Positions 27,521 through 36,475 are shown, numbered from the stretch's first letter. The stretch is 64,000 nucleotides of DNA from Levilactobacillus brevis (GCA_003666485.1 CP032931.1:434001-498000), one strand, 5' to 3'. A program made the numbers and translations. Notes: a model not told the origin generated them from the letters alone.

Positions 27521-27677
27521 CCTGCTAGATATGAGTTCAGCCGTGGGAGTTCCCTTAGCGGCTTGCCGGTTAGGGAACTGGCCACTTGGAGACGTGATTT
27601 TCGGCTCCAAGTTGAGGGGCGAGACCGCTCTATGGCTCGCCCCGGCGCCCACCGCGTTCCGACTCATATCTAGCGGG
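27521..27677 (+). repeat. Type A folded element A3
   Basis: CCTGCTAGATATGAGT (27521-27536) pairs with ACTCATATCTAGCGGG (27662-27677) with one U-G pair. The core differs from other copies (CTAGATATG for CCAAATATG) on both arms. P4 is CTTGGAG/CTCCAAG and P5 is GGGGCGAG/CTCGCCCC. Preceded by GTAGCCGAGAG and followed by GGTAGGCGGCCAG. Confidence 0.85.
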
Positions 27678-27725
27678 CGGTAGGCGGCCAGTAACCACAA
27701 TGTTATTGCAAAAACACTTGAAACA

Positions 27726-27766
27726 TCCCCGTTTCACGCTGAAACAGCGTGGGGCTGGGATGTTTT
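27726..27766 (+). terminator. Terminator-like double hairpin
   Basis: AACATCCCC and GGGATGTT flank an inner CACGCT/AGCGTG hairpin, followed by TTTTT. It contains GGGCTGGGA, a motif common in Firmicutes terminators. It follows repeat A3 and may end read-through from the ABC operon. Confidence 0.6.
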
Positions 27767-27865
27767 TGGAGGCAATTGGTCGCGGACGATAGATTAAACC
27801 TGTATTTTTTAAAATTACGTGTTACACTGATCACTGTTGAATACTAATCAAAGAAGGTCGATGAC

Positions 27866-29260
27866 ATGACAGTTTTTAGTGCTTACGCTGATGAGGACAT
27901 TACGGCGTTCCTGAAAGAGCAAGTCAAGGACGGTACCGTGGCGACGGATGAGAAGACGCTGAAGAAGCAATCCTTCAACCCCAACGCTTCCGGCGGTGAG
28001 ACCGGGCTGGCCCGGGCGTTCGTGGAAGTGGCGAGTGTGGCGGACATCCAAGGGGTGTTGCGCACGGCGCGGAAATTCCATATCGCCGTGGTACCCCAGA
28101 CCACGTTTAGCAGTACGGTGATTGGGTCTGACGGCATTGACGGTGCCATTATCTTGTCGACGCGGAAAATGAATCAGATTTTGGAAATCAACCGGGAAGA
28201 TTCCGTGGCGGTCGTGCAGCCCGGTGTCGTGAACGGTGATTTGGACCAGGCTGCCCGGAAACAAGGGTTGTTCTACGCGCCAGATCCTGGTTCCAAGCCA
28301 TTTTCATCCATCGGCGGCAACGTGTCGACCAACGCCGGGGGCATGAGCACCGTGCGTTTCGGCGCGACCAAGGACAATGTGCTGGGACTAAAGGCAGTGC
28401 TGGCTGACGGCCGGGTCATTAAGTTGGGTGGCCGGACGTTGAAACAAGCCTTTGGCTACGACCTCACCCAGTTGTTCGTGGGGTCTGAAGGGACCTTGGG
28501 CATCATCTACGAGGTCACGGTCAAATTAATGCCAATCCCGCTAGGCAAGTCCGTCATGGGCGTGGCTTTCTTCAAGGACATGGGCGCGTTGGCGGGTGGC
28601 GTGACAGCCATTCGGATGTCCGGGGTCTACCCAACGATGTTGGAAGCCTTGGACGGCAACACGGTCAAGGCTTTGGACCGCTACGAACACACGCACTACG
28701 CGGACAATAGTGGCTCAATGCTGATTTTCCGTTTGGATGGCAGTAGCGACGAGAGTGTGGGCGTGTTGAATGACCTGTTGGCCAAACACGATGCGCAAAA
28801 CGTGCAGGTCACCACGGACGCCACCGAACAGGCGGGACTGGAAAAGCTGCGGCAAGACATGTTGCCAGCCGTCTTTGCTGGGAACAATCATCTGATGGAA
28901 GACATGGCGATGCCGCTGTCTAAGCTGGCACCGATGATGGACTTCTTACAAGACCTCGGCAAGAAGCTGGGCATTAAGATCTATACGGCGGGCCACGCTG
29001 GCGATGGGAACGTGCACCCGACCTTCACTTGGTCAGCGGACGAGGATGAAGTGCCGGCCGTCATCATTGAAGCGCTGCGGCAAACCTTCTGGAAGACCTT
29101 GGAAATGGGCGGCACGATTTCTGGGGAACACGCCGTGGGCATGGTCAAGAACCAGTGGAACAACCCCGAATTAGGTGAAACAGTCGATCTGTTGCAACAC
29201 CAGATCAAGACCCTGTTCGACCCGATGAACCTCTTGAACCCGAAACGTAAGATTGACTAA
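27866..29260 (+). CDS. FAD-linked oxidase (D-lactate/glycolate oxidase GlcD-like)
   Basis: 464 aa. An N-terminal VAO-type FAD-binding domain (about 40-215; VVPQTTFSST, GGNVSTNAGGMSTVRFGATKDNV) is followed by a FAD-oxidase C-terminal domain (about 220-460) with YTAGHAGDGNVHPTF and GTISGEHAVGMVKN, typical of 2-hydroxyacid oxidoreductases such as D-lactate dehydrogenase. It probably oxidises D-lactate or glycolate, passing electrons to quinone, oxygen or flavoprotein. In one window with pox, ndh and nox this fits aerobic lactate use. Start supported by AAAGAAGG. Confidence 0.87.
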   Translation: MTVFSAYADEDITAFLKEQVKDGTVATDEKTLKKQSFNPNASGGETGLARAFVEVASVADIQGVLRTARKFHIAVVPQTTFSSTVIGSDGIDGAIILSTRKMNQILEINREDSVAVVQPGVVNGDLDQAARKQGLFYAPDPGSKPFSSIGGNVSTNAGGMSTVRFGATKDNVLGLKAVLADGRVIKLGGRTLKQAFGYDLTQLFVGSEGTLGIIYEVTVKLMPIPLGKSVMGVAFFKDMGALAGGVTAIRMSGVYPTMLEALDGNTVKALDRYEHTHYADNSGSMLIFRLDGSSDESVGVLNDLLAKHDAQNVQVTTDATEQAGLEKLRQDMLPAVFAGNNHLMEDMAMPLSKLAPMMDFLQDLGKKLGIKIYTAGHAGDGNVHPTFTWSADEDEVPAVIIEALRQTFWKTLEMGGTISGEHAVGMVKNQWNNPELGETVDLLQHQIKTLFDPMNLLNPKRKID

Positions 29261-29292
29261 ACTAACTGAACAAACGTTGTCAAAGACACAAG

Positions 29293-29339
29293 ACGTGCGC
29301 TAAGCTTACTGGTGAAAGCCAGTGGCCTAGCGCGCTTTT
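29293..29339 (+). terminator. Terminator after FAD oxidase
   Basis: GTGCGCTA and TAGCGCGC enclose an inner ACTGG/CCAGT hairpin, followed by TTTT. Confidence 0.7.
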
Positions 29340-29529
29340 GCTGAAACGGCGAATTTGTTTCAGGCGTCACGCCGTTGTTTCATTGGCCAATCGCGGCGGC
29401 GCGCTGAGCATAAAGTTTGCGAAATCAGCCGACAAAATAGATAATTATTGTTACAATTGGAGCCGGATACAATCCCAGAAGATGATTGATCACAACCGGT
29501 TACAATTTAGCAGCGAAAGGAAGACAGCA

Positions 29530-31167
29530 ATGGCTGACGCACAGTGGTGGCAACACGCGGTGGGATATGAAATCTACCCGCAAAGTTTTTTTGATAGCAA
29601 CCATGACGGTGTGGGCGATCTGCCCGGCATCCAAACAAAAATCTCTTACTTAACTTCCCTGGGTGTCGACTTTGTTTGGCTGTCAGCATTTTACCCCTCC
29701 GGTCAGGTGGACAGTGGGTATGACGTGACGGATTACCGTGGCATTGACCCCCAATACGGCACCTTGGCGGACTTTACCGCGCTGGTCACGGCGTTTCACG
29801 CGGCCAACATCAAAGTGGTGATCGACTTGGCGTTGAACCACACGTCCAGTCAGCACCCATGGTTTCAAGCTGCCGTGCACGACACCACCAGTCCGTACCA
29901 CGATTACTACATTTGGCGACAGGCCACGGCCACGATGCAACCCAACAATTGGGAATCCATTTTTGGGGGATCAGCCTGGACCTATGTCCCCGCTGTGGAT
30001 GCGGCGTACCTGCACACCTTTGCCGAAGACCAGCCCGACTTGAATTGGGAAAATCCCGCCGTTCGTCGCGAAATGGCGGCGACGATTCAATGGTGGGCTG
30101 ATCAGGGAATCGATGGGTTGCGCTTGGATGGTGTCACGCATTTGAAGAAGCGCCAGGACTTTGCGAACGTTGGTCATCCGCGCGTGGACTACTATCAAGA
30201 TGTGGCTGGAACAGACGTGTTTCTAGCCGCGCTCAAGCCCGTGCTGACTCGCAACGACCTATTTGTCATTGGCGAAGCTGGCGGAATCGATATGCCGACC
30301 GCTCAACGCTGGCTTGACCCGCAACACGGGTTCTTCGACCTCCTGCTAGAATTTGATCACGTGCACTTCTGGGAAAAGGCTGAACCGAAGCTACCAGTTG
30401 CAGCGTTACGGGCGACTCTCTCCAAGTGGCAATTTGGCTTGGAAAAGAGTGGCTGGAACGCTTTGTTCATTGAAAACCATGATTTACCACGCGCTGTTTC
30501 ATACTACGGCAACGCAGTCGATTACCGCCGCCGTTCCGCTAAGGCGCTGGCGTTGTGGTACCTGCTGATGAAGGGGACCCCGTTTATTTATCAGGGGCAA
30601 GAACTCGGGCTGCCCAATGCCGGGTTCACCCAGATCAGTCAGTACCGCGACCTGGATAGCCAGCTGTTTTATCAACAGCAACGCGCTGCCGGGGTGCCAG
30701 AAAAACAAGTTCTGGACCAACTGGCCATGGGCAGTCGGGACAATGCCCGCACGCCCATGCCGTGGACCCATCAACAGTACGGGGGCTTTTCGGACCACGA
30801 GCCGTGGATTCAAATGGCCCCGGGTACGGATCACATCAACGTGGAACGCGAAAGTCATGACCCACATTCGGTCTTGACGTTCTACCAGCAGCTGATTCGG
30901 CTGAAAAAGTCTGTGCCAGCCCTGGAACAAGGGCGGTACGAATTGATCGACACGCATGATGACCAGCTATACGTTTACCGGCGCACCCTGAACGGGGACA
31001 ACTGGCTGGTCGTCGTGAACATGAGCGATCAAGTGGCGACGACGCAGGAGTTTGATTTGACAACTAGTGAACTGATTTTCACCAACACCGAAGTGGACGC
31101 GGACTCGGATGATCTAACCATTCATCCGTGGGAAGCGCGGTTGTACCATTTGCGGAAGTTAGAGTAG
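29530..31167 (+). CDS. GH13 alpha-glucosidase
   Basis: 545 aa with the family-13 (beta/alpha)8 layout: GYEIYPQSFFDSN, DVTDYRGIDP, VIDLALNHTS, DGLRLDGVTHL (nucleophile Asp), FVIGEAGG (acid/base Glu) and FIENHDLPR (transition-state Asp), then a C-terminal beta domain. The length and oligo-1,6-glucosidase-like opening suggest hydrolysis of isomaltose or other small alpha-glucosides in the cytoplasm (no signal peptide). DGVTH after the nucleophile differs from DVIN in typical MalL/TreC, so substrate is uncertain. ATG 29530 has AAAGGAAG. Confidence 0.87.
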   Translation: MADAQWWQHAVGYEIYPQSFFDSNHDGVGDLPGIQTKISYLTSLGVDFVWLSAFYPSGQVDSGYDVTDYRGIDPQYGTLADFTALVTAFHAANIKVVIDLALNHTSSQHPWFQAAVHDTTSPYHDYYIWRQATATMQPNNWESIFGGSAWTYVPAVDAAYLHTFAEDQPDLNWENPAVRREMAATIQWWADQGIDGLRLDGVTHLKKRQDFANVGHPRVDYYQDVAGTDVFLAALKPVLTRNDLFVIGEAGGIDMPTAQRWLDPQHGFFDLLLEFDHVHFWEKAEPKLPVAALRATLSKWQFGLEKSGWNALFIENHDLPRAVSYYGNAVDYRRRSAKALALWYLLMKGTPFIYQGQELGLPNAGFTQISQYRDLDSQLFYQQQRAAGVPEKQVLDQLAMGSRDNARTPMPWTHQQYGGFSDHEPWIQMAPGTDHINVERESHDPHSVLTFYQQLIRLKKSVPALEQGRYELIDTHDDQLYVYRRTLNGDNWLVVVNMSDQVATTQEFDLTTSELIFTNTEVDADSDDLTIHPWEARLYHLRKLE

Positions 31168-31191
31168 GCGGAAAAAACGAGTGAAACACGC

Positions 31192-31223
31192 GGAACCGAA
31201 TGCAACGCCTCGGTTCCCTTTTT
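31192..31223 (+). terminator. Terminator after GH13 gene
   Basis: GGAACCGA (31192-31199) pairs perfectly with TCGGTTCC (31210-31217), then CTTTTT. Confidence 0.8.
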
Positions 31224-31350
31224 ACATGGTAAACTTTTTTATTAAATTGTGGTTTTCTGCTTGCATTTCAGCAAGTTGTTCTTTATTATTAAATGTATAG
31301 ATATTTCTATGGGGTCAACCATTTTGCGTATTGCTAGTCGTGTTAACTAT

Positions 31351-31362
31351 CTAACCGGTTAG
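31351..31362 (+). promoter_or_regulatory. Palindromic operator upstream of marR
   Basis: CTAACCGGTTAG is a perfect 12-bp palindrome 29 nt before the marR start at 31392, a typical place for MarR autoregulation. Binding is inferred. Confidence 0.5.
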
Positions 31363-31391
31363 CAAAGTGAAGATAAGGATATGATAATACT

Positions 31392-31859
31392 ATGAAGAGT
31401 AAGGTCGTTCATGCGGAAAGTTTCTTTGAGTCTTTCATGGAGTTGAAACGTGAATTAGAGAAGGCAGCAACCCGATTCCAACGAACCATGGGGATTTCAG
31501 TGGATCAATATGCGATTTTACACCATATTTTGGAAAATCCGGGGAAGCTAACTTCCGCCACTGTCGCTGACAGTCGCGGGATCTCCCGGGCAGCCGTTTC
31601 TCGTGGGATTTCTCAACTGATTCGCCGGGGTTACGTGGTTCAGAGCTATCAAAGCTCCGATCGCCGCGTTCGGCCACTGTCGTTAACGGCAAGTGGTGAA
31701 CAGCTGGAAATCCAGTGCCATGAGGCATTGAACACCGCTGCAGCTACGATGAGTCAAGTGACGTTGGATGACAGCGGCAGTCAGTACACGGTTGGTCAAT
31801 TGACCAAGATGTTAGGCGCACTGACGGCTAAGGAAGATTCTGAGGACCAGAAAGAGTAA
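31392..31859 (+). CDS. MarR family transcriptional regulator
   Basis: 155 aa, MarR fold. The winged helix-turn-helix is visible as VADSRGISRAAVSRGISQLIRRGYV followed by the wing SSDRRVRPLSLTASG. N- and C-terminal helices form the dimer interface. It is monocistronic between two terminators, so its targets are not evident from context; it probably regulates itself through the palindrome at 31351. Confidence 0.88.
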   Translation: MKSKVVHAESFFESFMELKRELEKAATRFQRTMGISVDQYAILHHILENPGKLTSATVADSRGISRAAVSRGISQLIRRGYVVQSYQSSDRRVRPLSLTASGEQLEIQCHEALNTAAATMSQVTLDDSGSQYTVGQLTKMLGALTAKEDSEDQKE

Positions 31860-31880
31860 AACGATTTAGGTTTTAATGCC

Positions 31881-31917
31881 AGAGAATTGGTCGAACGCGA
31901 CCAATTCTCTTTTTTTG
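31881..31917 (+). terminator. Terminator after marR
   Basis: AGAGAATTGGTC (31881-31892) pairs perfectly with GACCAATTCTCT (31899-31910), then seven T. Confidence 0.88.
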
Positions 31918-32060
31918 ACCAGAACTCAAAAGGTGTGAGAACTAGATTTCAACGAATCTGCTCGTGTAAATAGTCAGTTAATCCGCCTTTAAAAAGTCCG
32001 CCTAATTTTTGAGGGGACGTGGTACACTGGACTTAACGATGGCAGAGAAGAGGAAATTCC

Positions 32061-32978
32061 ATGATTGTCGAGAGAAAAATTGGAACAGGCGAGCAAAATC
32101 TAGTCTGGGTCATGGCCATGATCGAAGACGATAACGATAAGGAAGCCCTGCAGGTCACGTACGGGCTGACCGATGAGATTTTGACTTACGTGACCGACGT
32201 CAACGAACGGTCACACTATGACCGTGACGAATACTTGAATACCCAACTGTTTGTCCTGCACGTGCCGGTCGTGGTCGACCAGGTATCCCAACGCTATATC
32301 ACGCGGCCCGTGACCTTTTTGTTGAAGGGCAATCAGGTCTTTTCCATCACGACCAAGCGGACGCAGTGGGTGAATCAGACCCTGAGCGAACGGATGAAAC
32401 TGAAACAAATTTCAGACACCAACGAATTTATGTTGATTGGGCTGTTTATTTTGTTCGACCAGTTCATTCCACCAATTCGCAAAATCAACGCGGAACAAAA
32501 CCGGTTGGATAAGCAACTAAATCAGGCGCCCGATAACAAGGACCTGATTGCGTTGTCCAACCTGCAACAGAGTCTGGCTTACTTCGTGAGTGCCACCCGC
32601 AACAACGCGATGATGGTGGTCAACCTCAGTAGTACGCCGTTTGGCAAGCAGCTGTCGGATAAGAATTCAGAGCACTTGGCCGATGCCGTGATCGAAGCCC
32701 GGCAAACCTCTGAAATGACGGCGATTGAGGCCGATGTCGTTGACCGCATCTCAAATACGTTCAACAATGTGCTGAACAACAACCTGAACGACACCATGAA
32801 ATTCTTGACGATCTGGTCGCTGGTCTTGACGATTCCAACGATCATCACCGGATTTTACGGGATGAACGTGAAATTACCCTTTGCCAACGACGCCATCTCG
32901 TGGATCTTCACGGTGGCAATGATGCTGGGCATCATGGGCGTCGTCGCCCTGATGTTGCGGCACCGGCATTTCTGGTAG
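32061..32978 (+). CDS. corA: CorA family divalent cation transporter
   Basis: 305 aa. A long cytoplasmic N-terminal domain (about 1-240) with the extended helical funnel, then two C-terminal helices with the signature YGMN (GFYGMNVKLP) at the end of TM1. It forms pentameric Mg2+ (or Co2+/Ni2+) channels. The basic tail LRHRHFW completes the family pattern. Monocistronic; followed by folded repeats. Confidence 0.92.
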   Translation: MIVERKIGTGEQNLVWVMAMIEDDNDKEALQVTYGLTDEILTYVTDVNERSHYDRDEYLNTQLFVLHVPVVVDQVSQRYITRPVTFLLKGNQVFSITTKRTQWVNQTLSERMKLKQISDTNEFMLIGLFILFDQFIPPIRKINAEQNRLDKQLNQAPDNKDLIALSNLQQSLAYFVSATRNNAMMVVNLSSTPFGKQLSDKNSEHLADAVIEARQTSEMTAIEADVVDRISNTFNNVLNNNLNDTMKFLTIWSLVLTIPTIITGFYGMNVKLPFANDAISWIFTVAMMLGIMGVVALMLRHRHFW

Positions 32979-33019
32979 ACTGCGAGTTGGTGGCTGAAAC
33001 GTGTGAAACCAGAGCCTGT

Positions 33020-33055
33020 GTCAGCCAGAGATTCCGCCTGCTATGGGGGATGCGG
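33020..33055 (+). repeat. 5' fragment of type B element
   Basis: GTCAGCCAGAG and CCGCCTGCTATGGGG match the start of type B copies. It is truncated, like 27111-27150, and again sits upstream of an inverted type A copy. Confidence 0.5.
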
Positions 33056-33196
33056 CCAGTACGGATTATGAGGCTGTGAACGACTGTCTTACTAAAGGTT
33101 GCAAGTTTAAAAGTAGCTAAATTTATGGTGACACTAGGGTTTACAGGGATAAAATTAGTCTTTGAACGCACCTTGCTCTGTGCTGGCCGCCTTACC

Positions 33197-33352
33197 GTTC
33201 GCCAAATTTGGACCGTGACGCTGTGGGAAGGACCGGTCGAAGCCAAAGGGCGGTCTTCAACCTCGCTTCGAGCCGAAAGTCACGTCTCGAAGACGCCAGT
33301 TTCCAAGAAGACCACTTGCAAACTCCCACGGCTGAGTCCAAATTTAGCTCAC
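33197..33352 (-). repeat. Type A folded element A4
   Basis: Nearly the same sequence as A2: outer arms at 33197-33213 and 33336-33352, P4 CTTCGAG/CTCGAAG type. Its upstream flank (about 33085-33180) is homologous, inverted, to the flank after A7 (42140-42225), so the repeat family extends beyond the fold itself. Confidence 0.83.
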
Positions 33353-33557
33353 TCACGGCTACGTGACAGGTCAATCAATCATGTAGCTGCGCGTTATCAT
33401 TCCAACGATATCCCGCCAACTGGGCCAACATGAATACTCGCTGACGCCGGTGGGTTGCCACTTGTCAGCAACACCGACTTGAGTCAAATTTGACCGTAGT
33501 TCACCCGTTACCAAGGACTAAGCCAACTGGCTGCGAACCATCTCCGTAGCCGGGAGT

Positions 33558-33720
33558 CCGCCAAATATGAGCTCAGCCGTGGGAGTTCCCTTAGCGGCGC
33601 GGTTCATGCCGTTTAGGGAACTGGCGACTTTGAGACGCGTTCTTCGGCTCAAAGTCGAGGAGACGAGACCGTTTCTTGGCTCGTCCCGCCGCCCACCGCG
33701 TTCCGGCTCATATTTGGCGG
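33558..33720 (+). repeat. Type A folded element A5
   Basis: CCGCCAAATATGAGC (33558-33572) pairs perfectly with GCTCATATTTGGCGG (33706-33720). Inner stems: AGTTCCCT/AGGGAACT, CTTTGAG/CTCAAAG and GACGAG/CTCGTC. This is the clearest copy for the consensus fold. The downstream flank (33745-33835) is homologous, inverted, to 41630-41720. Confidence 0.88.
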
Positions 33721-33909
33721 ACGGGAGGCGGCCAGCCCCCATATCTCTGACAGCCGCAGGTGGCGGGCGTGGACTAATTTCATGTTCACAATCCTTGTCA
33801 GCTGAGTATTATCAGATGTTTTTGTACTTGTAACCTTCAGCTATCTTATTCACGAAATCCCACTATAACAATGTTTCCAGTCGATTAGCAATCAAGATTT
33901 TTCCACATC

Positions 33910-33946
33910 GTGTGGCCGGTCAGCAGCTTGTCCGGTCACACTTTTT
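33910..33946 (+). terminator. Terminator after repeat block
   Basis: GTGTGGCCGG (33910-33919) pairs with CCGGTCACAC (33932-33941), then TTTTT. It would stop transcription entering pox from upstream. Confidence 0.7.
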
Positions 33947-34141
33947 GTTTCACCTTGTTTTGACCGCTGAAACACCGGTAGATAAGTAACCGCTAACAAG
34001 TGCAATTAATCACTTACAAAAAGTAAGTCAAATTATTGGCCTTTTTGCTGACAGGGGACTATGATGTCACTAATCAATGATTTCGGGGTGTTCGACCACG
34101 ATTAGCGGCCGCCATCCTTACTACAAGGGAGCGCGATTTAG

Positions 34142-35902
34142 ATGTCAAAGATGATTGCTGGACAAGCGTTAGTTAAGGTTTTGGAAGCCTGGGACGTTAA
34201 CCATATTTATGGGATTCCAGGTGGCTCGATTAATCATACGGTTGAAGGATTGTACCTTGAAAAGGCTAATATCGATTATATTCAGGTGCGCCATGAAGAA
34301 GTGGGAGCTTTAGCCGCTGCCGCTGATGCCAAATTCACTGGTAAGGTTGGTGTGGCCTTTGGGTCTGCCGGTCCTGGTGCCACCCACCTATTCAACGGTT
34401 TGTATGACGCTAAGATGGACCACGTGCCAATGCTGGCATTAGTCGGCCAGGTCCCACAGGCAACGATGAACACGAACTATTTCCAAGAAATGGACGAAAC
34501 ACCAATGTTTAGCGACGTCGCCGTTTATAACCGCACGGCTACGACCGCGGCGCAACTGCCTTACGTCGTGAACCAAGCGATTCGTGAAGCCTATCGGCAA
34601 AAGGGCCCGGCCGTCGTTATCATCCCCGAAAATTTAGCAGCTGAAGAGATTGACTACGAACCCGTTAAGACGCCAAACGTCGTCTCCAATTCCTTTACCC
34701 AACAGATCGACCCGGCAGCGATTACGGCAACGTTAAAGCTGTTGAAGGCCGCCAAGCACCCGTTGGTCTACGCTGGCCGCGGCTTACTGGGCGCGCGTGA
34801 CGAACTGGTCAAGTTCAGTGAACAGTTCAACGTGCCTGTCTTGAACACGGTGCCCGCTACCGGAGTTATTCCAACGAATCATCCCAACGCCATTGGAACC
34901 TTTGGCCGTCTCGGATCGAAGTCCGGCTTTGAAGCTCTGCAACACACCGACCTGATCTTGTTCCTGGGGTCCGAGTTCCCATTTGCCCAATTCTGGCCGA
35001 AGGATATTAAGATCGTTCAAGTCAACAATAATTCCTTTGATATCGGCAAGATGGTGCCGGTCGACTACGCCGTATTGAGCGACGCCAAGAGCTTCTTGCA
35101 AGCGATGAACGCTACGGGTGAAACACTGCCTGAAACAGCTTGGTTGACCGCTAACCGGGAGAACAAGCGCAACTGGAACAACTGGTTGGACCAACTGGCC
35201 AGCGATGACAGCGAAGGCCTGGCTCCCGAAGCCGTGACCAAGAAGATTGCGGCAATGGTCGGTCCCAAGGATACCTACGGGGTAGACACCGGGAACGTTT
35301 CCGAATGGGCGGTTCGCGGCCTACCAATGGATCAGCAACAACGGTTCGCCTTATCTGGCTTGTTTGCCACGATGGGCTATGGTCTGCCAGCCGGGTTGGC
35401 CGGAGCCCTGAGCGTGCCGGATGCCCAATCATGGTCACTGTCCGGTGATGGTGGTTTTGCGATGGTCGCCCCCGACATCATTACCGAAGCACGATACGGC
35501 CTGCCCGTTATCAACGTGGTCTTCAGTAACCGGCGTTTCGGGTTCATTTACCGCGAACAGATCGACACCAAGCAACACCTGTACGGCGTCGATCTGACCG
35601 ATGCGGATTGGGCCAAGGTCGCCGAAGGCTTGGGTGGTATCGGCTTTACGGTCACCAACAATGCCGAGGTCGACCAAGTCTTTGACCAAATCAAGGACCT
35701 ACAGGCCAAGGGCAACCGCAAGCCAATCGTGGTCAACGCCGTCATCAAAGACGACGACCCGATCGGCACGGCCTTCATGCCACTTGATCCGAAGTTGTAC
35801 GGCCAAGACGCGGTTGACGCCTATGCCAAGGAAAACCACATTGACACGACGCAACAGCCTTCTCTAGGAGAACTGCTGCGGGCTAAGGGTGACAACCTGT
35901 AA
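34142..35902 (+). CDS. pox: Pyruvate oxidase
   Basis: 586 aa, normal length. Thiamine-diphosphate enzyme: N-terminal PYR domain (GIPGGSINHTVEGL, HEEVGALAAAADAKFTG, FGSAGPGATHL), central FAD-binding domain and C-terminal PP domain with SGDGGFAMVAPDIITEARYG…NVVFSN (GDG-N metal/ThDP motif). It converts pyruvate, phosphate and O2 to acetyl phosphate, CO2 and H2O2, giving extra ATP in air and peroxide. Monocistronic with a strong terminator. RBS AAGGGAG precedes ATG by 9 nt. Confidence 0.94.
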   Translation: MSKMIAGQALVKVLEAWDVNHIYGIPGGSINHTVEGLYLEKANIDYIQVRHEEVGALAAAADAKFTGKVGVAFGSAGPGATHLFNGLYDAKMDHVPMLALVGQVPQATMNTNYFQEMDETPMFSDVAVYNRTATTAAQLPYVVNQAIREAYRQKGPAVVIIPENLAAEEIDYEPVKTPNVVSNSFTQQIDPAAITATLKLLKAAKHPLVYAGRGLLGARDELVKFSEQFNVPVLNTVPATGVIPTNHPNAIGTFGRLGSKSGFEALQHTDLILFLGSEFPFAQFWPKDIKIVQVNNNSFDIGKMVPVDYAVLSDAKSFLQAMNATGETLPETAWLTANRENKRNWNNWLDQLASDDSEGLAPEAVTKKIAAMVGPKDTYGVDTGNVSEWAVRGLPMDQQQRFALSGLFATMGYGLPAGLAGALSVPDAQSWSLSGDGGFAMVAPDIITEARYGLPVINVVFSNRRFGFIYREQIDTKQHLYGVDLTDADWAKVAEGLGGIGFTVTNNAEVDQVFDQIKDLQAKGNRKPIVVNAVIKDDDPIGTAFMPLDPKLYGQDAVDAYAKENHIDTTQQPSLGELLRAKGDNL

Positions 35903-35918
35903 ATGAAATAGCATTACG

Positions 35919-35955
35919 AAGGCGTTTGGGAGGAAGGTGCCCAAACGCCTTTTTT
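35919..35955 (+). terminator. Terminator after pox
   Basis: AAGGCGTTTGGG (35919-35930) pairs with CCCAAACGCCTT, followed by T run. Confidence 0.88.
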
Positions 35956-35976
35956 GTCGTCGTTAACAATTTTCGC

Positions 35977-36022
35977 TTGCAAAAACGCCATGAGGCGGTT
36001 AAAATTGTTAGCTGACTAACAA
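35977..36022 (+). promoter_or_regulatory. Promoter with MarR-type operator
   Basis: TTGCAA (35977-35982) and TAAAAT (36000-36005) are 17 nt apart. Immediately after, TTGTTAG-CTGA-CTAACAA (36005-36022) forms a perfect 7+7 inverted repeat over the likely start site, a classic MarR operator position. Confidence 0.7.
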
Positions 36023-36037
36023 AAGGAGTGTGAGCAC

Positions 36038-36469
36038 ATGACCGAACGACGGTTAGGAGCTTGGCTACGCGATGCTGAGCACCAAATGAATCAAGAAATG
36101 AACGACTTTGCCCGCCAGTACGGTTTGACGGGGATGCAGCTGTCATTGATCGACTTTTTGAGCCGCAACACCCGTGAACCAGTGTTTCAAGTAGACCTGG
36201 AACACGAGTTTCACGTGCAACGGTCGACGGCCTCGTTGCTGGTGAAACGAATGGTGGAACGCGACCTGGTCACCCGGGTCGTGGCAACCAGTGATAGCCG
36301 CAAACGGCAGTTGCGATTGACGGCTAAGGGACAACGGTTGGTCCCCATCGTGCGCCAGCATTTGGACCAACAGGACGCCAAGATGGTCGCTGATCTGTCC
36401 GTTCGCGAAGCACAGGCGTTTCAACAGGCCTTGCAAAATATCAGTCACTGGCACACCACAAAGGAGTAA
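36038..36469 (+). CDS. MarR family regulator of the adjacent MFS exporter
   Basis: 143 aa with the MarR winged helix (FQVDLEHEFHVQRSTASLLVKRMVERDLV and wing ATSDSRKRQLRLTAKG). It is followed after 6 nt by an MFS drug exporter whose RBS (AAAGGAG) overlaps its last codons. With the palindrome over the promoter, the pair looks like an autoregulated efflux operon induced by a ligand of MarR. Confidence 0.9.
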   Translation: MTERRLGAWLRDAEHQMNQEMNDFARQYGLTGMQLSLIDFLSRNTREPVFQVDLEHEFHVQRSTASLLVKRMVERDLVTRVVATSDSRKRQLRLTAKGQRLVPIVRQHLDQQDAKMVADLSVREAQAFQQALQNISHWHTTKE

Positions 36470-36475
36470 ACGTAT

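Noticed and set aside
27165..27677. Type A copies as simple rho-independent terminators
   Set aside because: They lack a T run after the outer stem, contain several hairpins and occur in both orientations, including upstream of genes.
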